From contig CAZIHO010000005.1 in NCBI GenBank assembly GCA_964538875.1, forward strand, positions 1 to 64,000: a DNA stretch of 64,000 nt. Direction: 5' to 3'. The stretch is from CAZIHO01 sp964538875. GTDB taxonomy: Bacteria; Pseudomonadota; Gammaproteobacteria; Chromatiales; Chromatiaceae. The notes beneath the pieces are model-generated. The model was not told where the DNA came from. It saw only the letters and a list, made by a program, of their open reading frames with translations, and searched no databases. Made by a program: the position numbers and the translations under genes. Shown here piece after piece: positions 44,034-52,343 of this stretch (position 1 is the first letter of the stretch; each line of letters starts with the position of its first letter).

Positions 44034-45118
44034 TGGGAGCTGCGTCGGACTCAAGCTTCGCCGAACTGCTACTGGCCTGGTTTCGGCGCCACGGCCGCCA
44101 TGATCTGCCTTGGCAATTGGAGCCCAGCCCCTACCGGGTGTGGGTGTCCGAGATCATGCTGCAACAAACCCAGGTGGCGACCGTCATTCCCTACTATGAA
44201 CGCTTCCTGGGCCGCTTTCCGGATCTGATCGCCCTGGCGGCGGCGTCCCTGGACGAGGTGCTGCGCCATTGGTCCGGACTCGGCTACTACGCCCGCGCCC
44301 GCCACCTGCACCAGGCCGCCCAACGGCTGCTGGAGCGCCACCAGGGCCGCTTCCCCGAGGATCTGGCGGCGTTGCAGGAATTGCCAGGGATTGGCCGTTC
44401 CACCGCTGGCGCCATCCTGTCCCTGGGCATGGGCCGCCGTGCGCCCATTCTGGACGGCAACGTGAAGCGGGTGCTGTGCCGTTGTTTCGCGGTGCCTGGC
44501 TGGCCCGGTGGCGCGGCGACCCAAAGGGTGCTGTGGGAACTGACCGAGGGTCTGCTACCGAAGGCCGCGTTTGGCGCCTATAACCAGGCGCTCATGGATC
44601 TGGGCGCCGGAGTGTGCCGGCGTACCCAGCCCCGCTGTGGCGACTGTCCGGTGCGGAGCCTGTGTGCCGCTTACCGGGAGGGTGCCCAAGACCGTTTCCC
44701 GGAGCCGCCGCCCAGGCGCGGCAAACCGGTGCGGGAGGCCTACTGGCTGCTGGTCCAGGAGCCGGGTAGCAGACTGCTGCTGGAACGGCGGCCGCCCACC
44801 GGAATTTGGGGTGGGCTTTGGAGTTTGCCGGAATGCGCGCCCGGCGCGGACATCGAGCGTCATTGCCGGGAGCAACTGGGATTGGCGCCCCTATCCCTTG
44901 AATTCTGGCCCCGGCGCCGCCATACCTTCACCCACTTCCGGCTGGACTATACGCCGGTGTGGGTGTGGGTGGGGGTGGCGGCGCTGCCCGCCGTGGCGCG
45001 GGAGCTGGACAGCTACTGCTGGCAGGTTCTGGAGCGGCAACCGCCGGGCGGCCTGCCGCAGCCGGTAGCTCAATTGATCGATGAACTGACGGGGCGTGCC
45101 CCTGGGAGAGACTCATGA
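44033..45118 (+). CDS. mutY: A/G-specific adenine DNA glycosylase
   Basis: The protein has 361 residues from the ATG at 44033, which overlaps the previous stop. The helix-hairpin-helix and catalytic Asp segment is [35 protein letters not shown] near residues 115-150. Glu in [15 protein letters not shown] [20 protein letters not shown] is kept. The [4Fe-4S] cluster Cys pattern is [17 protein letters not shown] (C-x6-C-x2-C-x5-C). A C-terminal Nudix-like 8-oxoG recognition domain follows. It removes adenine mispaired with 8-oxoguanine. The start of yggX overlaps its stop by 4 bp. Confidence 0.96.
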   Translation: MGAASDSSFAELLLAWFRRHGRHDLPWQLEPSPYRVWVSEIMLQQTQVATVIPYYERFLGRFPDLIALAAASLDEVLRHWSGLGYYARARHLHQAAQRLLERHQGRFPEDLAALQELPGIGRSTAGAILSLGMGRRAPILDGNVKRVLCRCFAVPGWPGGAATQRVLWELTEGLLPKAAFGAYNQALMDLGAGVCRRTQPRCGDCPVRSLCAAYREGAQDRFPEPPPRRGKPVREAYWLLVQEPGSRLLLERRPPTGIWGGLWSLPECAPGADIERHCREQLGLAPLSLEFWPRRRHTFTHFRLDYTPVWVWVGVAALPAVARELDSYCWQVLERQPPGGLPQPVAQLIDELTGRAPGRDS

Positions 45119-45384
45119 GTCGGATGGTCCATTGCGTCAAGCTGAACGTGGAAGCCGAGGGCTTGGATCGGCCCCCCCTGCCCGGCGACTTGGGGCGCCG
45201 TATCCACGAGCAGATTTCCAAGCAAGCCTGGCAGAACTGGTTGCGTCAGCAGACCATGCTCATCAACGAGTACCGCCTGAGCCCCATGGACCCCAAGGCG
45301 CGCAAATTCCTGGAAGAGCAGACAGAAAAATATCTATTCGGGGACGGTTCCCAATTGCCCCCAGACTTTCGGGCGCCCGGTTGA
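45115..45384 (+). CDS. yggX: YggX, oxidative damage/iron trafficking protein
   Basis: The protein has 89 residues, near the usual length. The conserved [31 protein letters not shown]-terminus, with Cys7, and the [21 protein letters not shown] helix are present. YggX protects labile FeS enzymes and influences iron handling. It follows mutY with a 4-bp overlap, the standard arrangement in gammaproteobacteria, so the pair forms an oxidative-damage operon, with the DUF2007 gene in front. Confidence 0.95.
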   Translation: MSRMVHCVKLNVEAEGLDRPPLPGDLGRRIHEQISKQAWQNWLRQQTMLINEYRLSPMDPKARKFLEEQTEKYLFGDGSQLPPDFRAPG

Positions 45385-45389
45385 ATGAC

Positions 45390-45414
45390 CCCGGCGGAGG
45401 ATTGGCCCGCCGGG
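45390..45414. terminator. 8-bp hairpin between yggX and a convergent gene
   Basis: CCCGGCGG (45390-45397) pairs with CCGCCGGG (45407-45414) around a 9-base loop, 6 bp after the yggX stop. No T-run follows. Confidence 0.45.
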
Positions 45415-45422
45415 CGCACCCA

Positions 45423-46004
45423 TTATGAAGGCTCCTCATTAGAGGATCCGGTCGGTTTGTGGGTCCCTGGTCCGCCCAGGATGTTGGGCCAATCCCGGAA
45501 CATGTCGTAGCGGGTCAGTTCGTCCAGACTCGCCATGCCGATGCGTTTCAGATGGCGGATCCGGGCGGCGATCACGGCGCCGCGGAGCTTAGTGAGGGCG
45601 TTGGCCTTGCGCACGATCCGGTAGGTCAACTCCTCGGCGGATTGGGTCGAGGTATCCAGTTCCGCCTGGATCAGGGGGCCGATGCTGCCGTCCATCATGA
45701 AGCGCCGTGCTTCCCGCTCCAAGTCCGGCCAGATGACCTTTTCGATCATGCTGTAATCGGCGGTGGCCTCGTCCAGCAACTGGGCGGCGTGCCGGTAAAC
45801 CTCCCGGGACAGGGCTTTGCGGGCCTTTTCCACGTCTACTTCCGGCAAAAAGGGTTGGATTTTGTTACCCATCTCCAGCCATTGGTGAATGGCTTGGCGG
45901 TGCCAGGTGTCGCAGGGCCAGGGCAGATAAAAATCTCCCAGGTCGGAAGTGACCTCGATTTCATCCCGGTCAGGGTTGGTGAAACGCACGGATTGAATAT
46001 GCAT
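45423..46004 (-). CDS. Hypothetical protein with phage tail-fibre-assembly-like features
   Basis: The protein has 193 residues. The ATG at 46004 has AAGGA 8 bases upstream; an ATG 9 bases earlier overlaps that site. Residues 1-60 (VRFTNPDRDEIEVTSDLGDF, then QAIHQWLEMGNKIQPFLPEV) have the linear style of phage tail-associated proteins with a W-L-x-x-G-N segment. The middle (ADYSMIEKVIWPDLEREARRFM) and the C-terminal AVIAARIRHLKRIGMASLDEL region are helical. No other phage gene surrounds it. I do not assign a family. It may be a domesticated phage-derived gene or a chance resemblance. Confidence 0.55.
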   Translation of the reverse strand: MHIQSVRFTNPDRDEIEVTSDLGDFYLPWPCDTWHRQAIHQWLEMGNKIQPFLPEVDVEKARKALSREVYRHAAQLLDEATADYSMIEKVIWPDLEREARRFMMDGSIGPLIQAELDTSTQSAEELTYRIVRKANALTKLRGAVIAARIRHLKRIGMASLDELTRYDMFRDWPNILGGPGTHKPTGSSNEEPS

Positions 46005-46169
46005 GGCGAGCATCCTTCCAGGGTGGCGGCGGGGCCAGAGCAGGGGACCAGTTTACCAGGATAAAGAAACAGGGAATCCGTACCCCTGATGCGGGGGTGA
46101 CGACTAGGGCCGGATGCTAAGATTGCCGGCGACCGGTAAATACACACCCTTGCTTGGGAGAGACGCCCC

Positions 46170-46634
46170 ATGGGCCTGGAAATAGAGCGCAAATTTCTGG
46201 TGGTGAATGATGCTTGGCGGGTCAACGCGGTAGGGGTCCGCTACCGGCAAGGCTACCTGTCCACCGTGCCGGAACGAACCGTGCGGGTCCGCACCGTTGG
46301 AAACCAGGGCTTTCTGACCATCAAGGGAATTACCCAGGGCGCGGCGCGCCGGGAATATGAGTATGAAATTCCCCTGGGTGATGCCAACGAGATGCTGGAC
46401 GGCCTCTGTGAGCGGCCCCTGATCGAAAAGGTCCGTTACAAGATCCCCTACGGCGGGCTGCTCTGGGAGTTGGACGAATTCGAGGGCGACAACGCCGGCC
46501 TGCTGATGGCCGAGGTAGAACTCACCAGCGCCGATCAGGCGGTGGAGTTGCCAGCTTGGGCGGGCCGGGAAGTGACCGGCGAAGCCCAGTATTACAACGC
46601 CAACCTGATCGCCAATCCCTTCAGCCGCTGGTAA
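46170..46634 (+). CDS. CYTH domain protein (triphosphate tunnel enzyme family)
   Basis: The protein has 154 residues. The CYTH signature ExExK appears as EIERKFLV at residues 4-11, followed by RYRQGYLSTVPERTVRVRTVGNQGFLTIKG and the basic/acidic strands YEYEIPL, LIEKVRY and WELDEFEGDNAGLLMAEVEL. The tunnel's charged residues are all present, which fits inorganic triphosphatase or another triphosphate-processing activity; class IV adenylate cyclase is less likely at this length. It overlaps no gene and is followed 8 bp later by a PP-loop ATPase gene. Confidence 0.9.
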   Translation: MGLEIERKFLVVNDAWRVNAVGVRYRQGYLSTVPERTVRVRTVGNQGFLTIKGITQGAARREYEYEIPLGDANEMLDGLCERPLIEKVRYKIPYGGLLWELDEFEGDNAGLLMAEVELTSADQAVELPAWAGREVTGEAQYYNANLIANPFSRW

Positions 46635-46642
46635 AGAAAGGG

Positions 46643-47368
46643 TTGGGGGGCATTGCGCCAACGCCGGAAGGCCTGGCCCGCTGGCTGGTCAAGGACATCA
46701 ATCAGGCGTGGCGGGACCATGCCATGCTGGGTCCCGGCGAGCGCCTGGCGGTGGCGGTGTCCGGTGGCAAGGACAGCCTCGCCCTGCTGCGCCTGCTGGA
46801 CCTGCGCCGGCGCTGGGTGCCGGACGGCTATGAATTGGTCGCCTTGCACGTCCAGGGGGACGCACGCGGCGCGGCCACCCCGCCCCACCCGCCCCTGGCG
46901 GACTGGTTGCGCCATCAGCAGATCCAGTTCCGTATCTTGGCGCCGGATTTATCCGCCAGCGAACCCCAGCACCTGGGCTGCCAACGCTGCGCCTGGAACC
47001 GGCGCCGGGTGCTGTTTCAAGCAGCGGTGGACGCCGGCTGCGCCGCCATCGCCTTTGCCCATCACGCCGACGACCTAGCCCAAACCACCCTGCTCAATCT
47101 GATCTACCACGGCCGCGCCGAAACCATGCTGCCCCGGCGGGATTATTTCGACGGCCGCTTGCGCCTCATTCGTCCCCTGTACCGGATCCCGGAAAAGGAA
47201 CTGCGCCGCTTCGCCCGCGTCTGTGAGTTTCCGCCGCCGCCGCCTGCCTGTCCCCAGGCCCAGGATAGCCGGCGTGAGTTGGCCCGTTCGCTGCTGCGCC
47301 AGATGGTTGACCAACATCCGCTGGCGCGAGTCAACCTGCTGCGGGCGGGGTTAGGACCCCAGGGCTAG
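46643..47368 (+). CDS. TtcA-like PP-loop ATPase, probable tRNA 2-thiocytidine synthetase relative
   Basis: The protein has 241 residues from a TTG at 46643, chosen because it follows the CYTH stop at 46634; no strong ribosome site is visible, and a GTG at 46688 is another option. The PP-loop is AVAVSGGKDSLALLRLLDL near residue 34. CQRC near residue 112 forms the TtcA-type Cys pair, and a third Cys lies in CEFPPPPPACP near residue 195. The sequence also reads FAHHADDLAQTTLLNLIYHGRAETM, which is typical of TtcA. The family uses an FeS cluster to thiolate cytidine 32 of tRNAs. It appears shorter than standard TtcA, so a paralogue with another substrate is possible. Confidence 0.8.
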   Translation: MGGIAPTPEGLARWLVKDINQAWRDHAMLGPGERLAVAVSGGKDSLALLRLLDLRRRWVPDGYELVALHVQGDARGAATPPHPPLADWLRHQQIQFRILAPDLSASEPQHLGCQRCAWNRRRVLFQAAVDAGCAAIAFAHHADDLAQTTLLNLIYHGRAETMLPRRDYFDGRLRLIRPLYRIPEKELRRFARVCEFPPPPPACPQAQDSRRELARSLLRQMVDQHPLARVNLLRAGLGPQG

Positions 47369-47626
47369 ACCGGCCGTGGGGGCCAGACTGCCGCCAAGTT
47401 GTTCTCCGAATAGACCCACCACCAGCCGGGAATAGCAAGTCCTGGTTCGTAGCAGTTTTGCGGGAAGCTTCAATTTTCCAAGGTAAATCACAACTAAATC
47501 GGACACGTCGTCTATGGTATTTTGTTGCTGGCGGCGGAGTCCGCTCCCCGGAGGCTTGCCGGCTGGTTGCAGGGAACTAACCCGTTGCGCCAGCTCCTGT
47601 GCCAGATCCTCCACGAATGGGGACAT
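47351..47626 (-). CDS. Doubtful small hypothetical protein
   Basis: The open frame of 91 residues (VEDLAQELAQRVSSLQPAGK near the start, then DDVSDLVVIYLGKLKLPAKL) overlaps the end of the TtcA-like gene by 18 bases. The start at 47626 has no clear ribosome site. It could be a real small regulator before the cytochrome island or only a chance frame. The rest of the stretch 47369-47763 shows no other feature. Confidence 0.3.
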   Translation of the reverse strand: MSPFVEDLAQELAQRVSSLQPAGKPPGSGLRRQQQNTIDDVSDLVVIYLGKLKLPAKLLRTRTCYSRLVVGLFGEQLGGSLAPTAGLALGS

Positions 47627-47763
47627 AGTAGGGAATCTTCTTAAATTCAACATCGCGCCGGTACCCAGCGACCCAATCGAGCGACGGACGCCGGCAGGCG
47701 TAAGCGGGTTAATCAATTCAGCGCCGGCTTACATCCCCTGTTACTTGTTATTAGGTGACGAAC

Positions 47764-49428
47764 ATGAAAACCATGTTTGCTTGGTTAAGGTCCTACAGGG
47801 TTCCCTTGGCCCTGTGGGTTATTTGCGGGCTGCCCTTGGGGGCGGTCGCGGACGACGATGACTCCCACGACGGCGGCACTTCCTCGGGTAGCTCGTCGGA
47901 AGTGATCGAGGAACACCAGGGTCTGACCTACCAGGGTCTAGGGACCTGTTTGCGCTGCCACGCCGATGAAGCCCATGAGGTGTTCGGTTCTAGCCATTAC
48001 CAGTGGCAAGGTCCCGATCCCTTCATGCTCAATTTGCCCAACGCCAATAGGAGCAAATTGAGCCTCATCAATCCTTCCATTGCTGGTGGCGTCAATTCCT
48101 ATTGCGGGAATATCGTCGGCAACTGGGGTGGATGCAGTTCCTGCCATATCGGGCGGGGCACGGAGCCTTCCGCAACGGAATCCACGGCCCAGTTGGAGAA
48201 TATCGACTGCTTGCTGTGCCACCAAAAGGCGTACAAGCGCAAGAAGGACGCCACGACCGGACTGATGGTGCCGGATACGGCCAATATGGCCATCAGCATG
48301 GACCAAGCGGTGCAAACCGTGCACCAGCCTGAGCGGGCCAACTGTTTGCAATGCCACGCCAAGGCGGGAGGCGGCGATGCGGTGAAGCGGGGCGATTTGG
48401 CCCTGGCCACCGCCAACACCCTGGATGAGCATTACGACCAGCACATGGCCACCACCGGCGCCAACCTCCAGTGCCAGGACTGCCACGTCTCCCAGAACCA
48501 TAAGATCGCCGGCAAGGGGAGTGACCTGCGTACCACGGATTTGAACACTGACATTTCCTGCGGCAATTCTGGGTGTCACTCTAGCAAGCCCCATGACGCC
48601 AGCTCCCTGAATCGCCACACCACCAAGGTGGCTTGCCAAACCTGCCATATTCCCTATTACGCCAAGAATGCGGTGGACACGGCGGCCACGGAAGCCACCG
48701 AGACCCATCGAACCTGGCAGGTGCCGGAATGGAATGCGGCCAACAACCGGTTTGATCCGACCCCGACCCTGGCCAACAACCTGGTGCCCCAGTACCAGTT
48801 CTGGGATCGGTATAGCACCGCCTATCTGCTGGGCGACGAGGCGGTCAAGGACCCGGTCACGGGCAATTATCCAACCAGCCGGCCTAGGGGCGGGGTGAAC
48901 GATCCAGCCTCCAAGTTGTTTCCGTTCAAGTACAAGACCTCGGACTATCCGCTGCATACCTCTCCAGTGGACGGCAAGAAGCGGCTGGTGGCCTTGAACA
49001 CCAGTGTCTACTTCAAGGGCGGCGTCAACGGGACTCCCAACGGCGACCCGACCAATGCACCCTATGATGCGGTCGCCTCGGGCCTATCTAACATGGCGGC
49101 CATGGGCATTTTGCCGGGCTCCCCGAGCATGAGCGAGGTCAGTTGGGTGACGACCGACACCTACCAACTCCTCAACCACCAGGTCGGGACCGAGGACGAC
49201 GCGGTGCAATGCACCCAATGTCACCTGAGTAAGGTACGCATGGACTTGCAGGGTCAGTTGGGATACGCGGCGAGCAAGACTAACACCACCTGTTCCTCTG
49301 GATGCCATTCCGCATCCAAGGCCCGCAGTTGGACCCGTGGCAGTTATAGCGCCTTCACCAAGTACCACGACAAACACGTGCGGGATAAGGGCTACGGCTG
49401 CGTCAAGTGTCACAGCTTCAGCCGCTAG
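47764..49428 (+). CDS. Exported multiheme cytochrome c with ten heme motifs (OTR-type multiheme family)
   Basis: The protein has 554 residues from the ATG at 47764, which follows AGGTGA by 6 bases; the GTG 9 bases earlier overlaps that site. A signal peptide ends near residue 28 and is followed by an Asp/Ser-rich stretch. Eight ordinary CxxCH motifs lie at 62, 124, 149, 194, 237, 291, 483 and 546. Two sites have longer spacing: CGNSGCH at 266 and CSSGCH at 510. This gives up to ten hemes. The gap from 296 to 482 may be a catalytic or beta domain. The layout resembles octaheme tetrathionate/nitrite reductase-like proteins, but the substrate is unknown. It heads the cytochrome island. Confidence 0.82.
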   Translation: MKTMFAWLRSYRVPLALWVICGLPLGAVADDDDSHDGGTSSGSSSEVIEEHQGLTYQGLGTCLRCHADEAHEVFGSSHYQWQGPDPFMLNLPNANRSKLSLINPSIAGGVNSYCGNIVGNWGGCSSCHIGRGTEPSATESTAQLENIDCLLCHQKAYKRKKDATTGLMVPDTANMAISMDQAVQTVHQPERANCLQCHAKAGGGDAVKRGDLALATANTLDEHYDQHMATTGANLQCQDCHVSQNHKIAGKGSDLRTTDLNTDISCGNSGCHSSKPHDASSLNRHTTKVACQTCHIPYYAKNAVDTAATEATETHRTWQVPEWNAANNRFDPTPTLANNLVPQYQFWDRYSTAYLLGDEAVKDPVTGNYPTSRPRGGVNDPASKLFPFKYKTSDYPLHTSPVDGKKRLVALNTSVYFKGGVNGTPNGDPTNAPYDAVASGLSNMAAMGILPGSPSMSEVSWVTTDTYQLLNHQVGTEDDAVQCTQCHLSKVRMDLQGQLGYAASKTNTTCSSGCHSASKARSWTRGSYSAFTKYHDKHVRDKGYGCVKCHSFSR

Positions 49429-49483
49429 TGCCCTGAACCAAGGGGGTGGGCCGGCCGGTCCATTCCGCTAAAACTCGGCGAGG

Positions 49484-49520
49484 AACACCCCAGGGGCGCA
49501 AGCTGCTGGGGTGTTGTTTT
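49484..49520 (+). terminator. Intrinsic terminator after the decaheme cytochrome gene
   Basis: AACACCCCAG (49484-49493) pairs with CTGGGGTGTT (49506-49515), followed by GTTTTG. It lies 56 bp after the stop. The stretch 49521-49707 contains no gene; a GAGGA at 49695 serves the next small gene. Confidence 0.8.
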
Positions 49521-49707
49521 GTGGGCCAGGGTTCCGCACCCATCCAGGGCTTGCCCAGGCCGGACTCCCCGGCAAGCAATCGAAAACAGGCATTAAAGGT
49601 ACGAGATGACCTGAATCCGTTGCGTTGGGTCAAATCCCAACCGCCGCTCCCTTGAAGTTTGCAAATATATTAGTATCTTCTAATTAACTTACAAAGAGGA
49701 TCTGGCG

Positions 49708-49929
49708 ATGTTCAATTGTCGTACCTTGGGCGGCGCCGTGTTGGTCTCCGGTGGCCTGTTGCTGGCGGCTGGGGTGCTGTCCATGCTGGGAGTGATCCCG
49801 TTGCCATTGGTGGTGGTGGCGTTCCTGGGGCTGGGATTACTGCTAGCCGCCGCTGGCGTGCTGATCCTGACACTGGTGGTCAGCCTGATACCAGACCGGC
49901 GTGGCCGCTTGAACGGCTGCCACCATTGA
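49708..49929 (+). CDS. Small hydrophobic membrane protein, unknown
   Basis: The protein has 73 residues with AGGA 9 bases upstream of the ATG. Two adjacent hydrophobic helices cover residues about 8-30 (LGGAVLVSGGLLLAAGVLSML) and 33-60 (PLPLVVVAFLGLGLLLAAAG and on). The C-terminus is basic (RRGRLNGCHH). It is a low-complexity membrane peptide of unknown role, between the decaheme and NapC/HAO genes, convergent with the latter. Confidence 0.6.
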   Translation: MFNCRTLGGAVLVSGGLLLAAGVLSMLGVIPLPLVVVAFLGLGLLLAAAGVLILTLVVSLIPDRRGRLNGCHH

Positions 49930-49981
49930 GGCCTGGTTCAACCCTGGGATAGGGAACGGCGGGCTTGCGCCCGCCATCCCT

Positions 49982-50602
49982 CTATTTGCCGAGACGTTGC
50001 GCGGCACTCCCGGCCGCTAGCCCAAATTCCTCCTCAACCATCCGGTTCCAGGCCTCCCGTTTGAAGGTGCTTTCGTCTGGCACCTTGCGATGCACCAGAT
50101 TGTAATGACAGTCGATGCAGGTCTTGCCCTTGGCGTCCACCCGGTGAATCTCTGCGGTATCCGCCCGGCGGCCCTGAATGGCGTCCTGGACATGGCAGGC
50201 CCGGCAGGTGGCGGAATCGTTGGCCCGAAACCAGCGGCGGGCGGTGAAGGCGGCGTCCGGCAGGTGCAGGGTATTGATGACCGGATCGTCGTAGTCGGCG
50301 CCGAACAGTTGTTTGAGCAGATCCCGGGTGCCCAGGATGTGGTCCCAGGTCGCCGCCAGGATGCCCCGGGAAACATGGCAGTGTCCGCATTCGGCCCGGA
50401 CTCCGGAACTGGAGTTGAAATGGCTGGAGCGCTGGTAGGTCTCGGCGGCAAAGGTCATGGAGTGGCAACCGGTGCAAAACTCGTTGGAACTGAACGCATG
50501 ATCGAAGCGGATCAGCAACAACATGAACAAGCTGCCGCCCACCGAGCCGATGGCCAGGGCCAATAGGCCCCTCTGGGTAATGATCCAGGGCCGGCCATTC
50601 AT
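49982..50602 (-). CDS. NapC/NirT family membrane-anchored tetraheme quinol dehydrogenase
   Basis: The protein has 206 residues. An N-terminal uncleaved anchor (LLALAIGSVGGSLFMLLLI, residues 13-31) is followed by four hemes: CTGCH (43), CGHCH (72), CRACH (133) and CIDCH (162). The spacing and length fit the NapC/NirT/CymA/NrfH superfamily. It takes electrons from quinol and passes them to a periplasmic reductase. Its start overlaps the stop of the HAO-family gene by 4 bp, so its partner is almost certainly that octaheme protein, as in the haoA-cycX pairing seen in epsilonproteobacteria. Confidence 0.93.
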   Translation of the reverse strand: MNGRPWIITQRGLLALAIGSVGGSLFMLLLIRFDHAFSSNEFCTGCHSMTFAAETYQRSSHFNSSSGVRAECGHCHVSRGILAATWDHILGTRDLLKQLFGADYDDPVINTLHLPDAAFTARRWFRANDSATCRACHVQDAIQGRRADTAEIHRVDAKGKTCIDCHYNLVHRKVPDESTFKREAWNRMVEEEFGLAAGSAAQRLGK

Positions 50603-52068
50603 GGCGACGCCTTCGCGGTGGCGGGCGGTAGCCGCAGTATCGGGATGTGCTTATCCGGTTCCTTCAGCCATTCATGGCCCTTGGCATCCTCCAGATAGCG
50701 GCTGATGATCTGGTTGCCCTGCTCCAGCCCCGCCAGTTCCCGGACCTGGGGCAGAAAGTGCCCATAGAAGTTGCGTCCGACCAGATACATGCCCTCCCAC
50801 CAAGCGTGATTGGGACTGGCCATGGCCGCGCCATGGCGGGCCCGGGCACCTTCGTCGTGCCAAAGCTCCCAGTAGGTATATTCGATTGTTTCGTCAAAGG
50901 GGGCTGGCGTCAGCAGTTTGCGCTCATATAGCTCGGTCATGATGGCTTGGGCGGGCTTGGCGAACTTGTCGTTGAACAGATGCACGATGCCGTCGAATTG
51001 GCTCATAAAGCCCTGGGTGAAGCCTTTGCCGTGGCATTCCACGCACACTAGGCTCATGACTTCCCGCCGCCGGTCGGGCGTGGCCACTGCCTGAACCTGG
51101 CCCAGGCCGCCGTCCGCCTTGGGGAATTCCGTATCCCGGCGCGGTGGCGTCTGGGATTCCGGCAGTTCCCGTTTGTCGCCGTCCGTGAACACCACCAGAT
51201 GCTGACGTTCGGACACCGGCGAGTTGAGGCTCCAGGCGTTGCGCATGCCCACGTCGTGGGTGGGGGCCAACTTGCCGGCGGCGCCCATGTGACAGGTGGC
51301 GCAGGTGGGCGCGGCGGCATAGTCCTTGCCGGCTACCCAGGTTTCCCCGTTCAGGTTCATCTCATGCCGATGCGCCGTAAATTGCATCCCGTGCTTGGAC
51401 GCCTCGAAAATCTCCGCGTCTGGCGAGTCGGGTCCGGAGTGACAGCGGGCGCATGCGCTGGGTTCCCGAGCTTGGGCCTTGGAAAACCCGTGGCGGCCAT
51501 GGCAGGACGAGCAAGAGCCCTTGGAGCCGTCCGGGTTGATGCGGCCAATGCCGGAATTGGGCCAAGTGGCCGGGTCCAGGGTTCCGTCGCCCCGCACCTT
51601 CACCTGGGAGCCGTGGCACTGGGCGCAACCGGCGGCCTGCACCGCCGGGCCGCTAACATTGAGGGTGAAGGCGGGCATCCGCTCGGCGATCATGCCCGCC
51701 GCTTCCGCATGGACGGAGCCCTTCTGTTCTTTGTACTCCACCTCGTGGCAGCGTCCGCAATCCTTGGGCGTGACCAGGGTGGCGATCACCGCGCCTTCGT
51801 GCTCCATGGCATCGGCGTCGGCTTTATCGGCTTGGTGGCAATCCATGCAGTTGACGCCGGCGGCGCCGTGGGCGCTATCCTGCCATTGCTTGGCCAGGCC
51901 GGCGGAAGCCTTCTGATGGCAACTGACGCACTCCTTCCCCGCCGCGTGCCCCCACTGATCGGGTTCAAGTTTCACTTTGGCCGCTTGTCCTGGCTGGGGG
52001 ACAAATAGCGGAACGAGAGCGCCGAGTGCCAGCAGGCGGGCAACAGACGACCAACACCAAGCTTTCAT
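50599..52068 (-). CDS. Octaheme cytochrome c of the hydroxylamine oxidoreductase (HAO) family
   Basis: The protein has 489 residues from the ATG at 52068 with GGAGG 10 bases upstream. A signal peptide (ARLLALGALVPLFVPQPGQA) precedes eight CxxCH sites at residues 47, 74, 104, 148, 186, 206, 256 and 342. The HAO family is shown by GRHGFSKAQAREPSACARCH and SGPDSPDAEIFEASKHG after hemes 5-6, and by a C-terminal YTYWELWHDEGARARHGAAM. In HAO a Tyr in the C-terminal part cross-links the catalytic heme P460; the segment here near 420-426 reads NHAWWEG, and that Tyr seems absent, although this is my reading without an alignment. A reductive role (nitrite or hydroxylamine) with the coupled NapC is likely. 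It is not anchored by a C-terminal helix. Confidence 0.88.
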   Translation of the reverse strand: MKAWCWSSVARLLALGALVPLFVPQPGQAAKVKLEPDQWGHAAGKECVSCHQKASAGLAKQWQDSAHGAAGVNCMDCHQADKADADAMEHEGAVIATLVTPKDCGRCHEVEYKEQKGSVHAEAAGMIAERMPAFTLNVSGPAVQAAGCAQCHGSQVKVRGDGTLDPATWPNSGIGRINPDGSKGSCSSCHGRHGFSKAQAREPSACARCHSGPDSPDAEIFEASKHGMQFTAHRHEMNLNGETWVAGKDYAAAPTCATCHMGAAGKLAPTHDVGMRNAWSLNSPVSERQHLVVFTDGDKRELPESQTPPRRDTEFPKADGGLGQVQAVATPDRRREVMSLVCVECHGKGFTQGFMSQFDGIVHLFNDKFAKPAQAIMTELYERKLLTPAPFDETIEYTYWELWHDEGARARHGAAMASPNHAWWEGMYLVGRNFYGHFLPQVRELAGLEQGNQIISRYLEDAKGHEWLKEPDKHIPILRLPPATAKASP

Positions 52069-52343
52069 TAAGACGAGTCCTCCAAAGGGTTCATGGGGCC
52101 GTAGGGATACCGGAACAGCCCGTTGGGTTGTGCCGCGCCTCTGCATTCGGTGGCAGAGGTCAAAAAATGGCGGCGAACTCAAATCATAGTGCGGAGCACC
52201 CCGCAGGTCCGGGCGCCGCCATCCGGCGATGAGGTGCCTCAATTGGCGGCTACCGGATTTTCCTTGACATCCAGCCCGGTTTGCAAAGTATTGTTGCGCG
52301 GTGCCCCCGGGTGGGGCTGTATTAAAATCTTTAGGAGGATGTA
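52069..52343. promoter_or_regulatory. Divergent promoter region, HAO/NapC operon and pentaheme cytochrome
   Basis: A perfect TTGACA at 52264-52269 precedes TATTGT at 52289-52294, a rather long 19-base spacer, upstream of the pentaheme gene. The two transcripts diverge from this 275-base region, so shared control is possible. I saw no clear FNR-type TTGAT-N4-ATCAA site. Confidence 0.4.

Noticed and set aside
47764..49428. Direct call as tetrathionate reductase (OTR)
   Set aside because: The heme count and two odd motifs do not match the octaheme enzyme, so only a family-level label is given.
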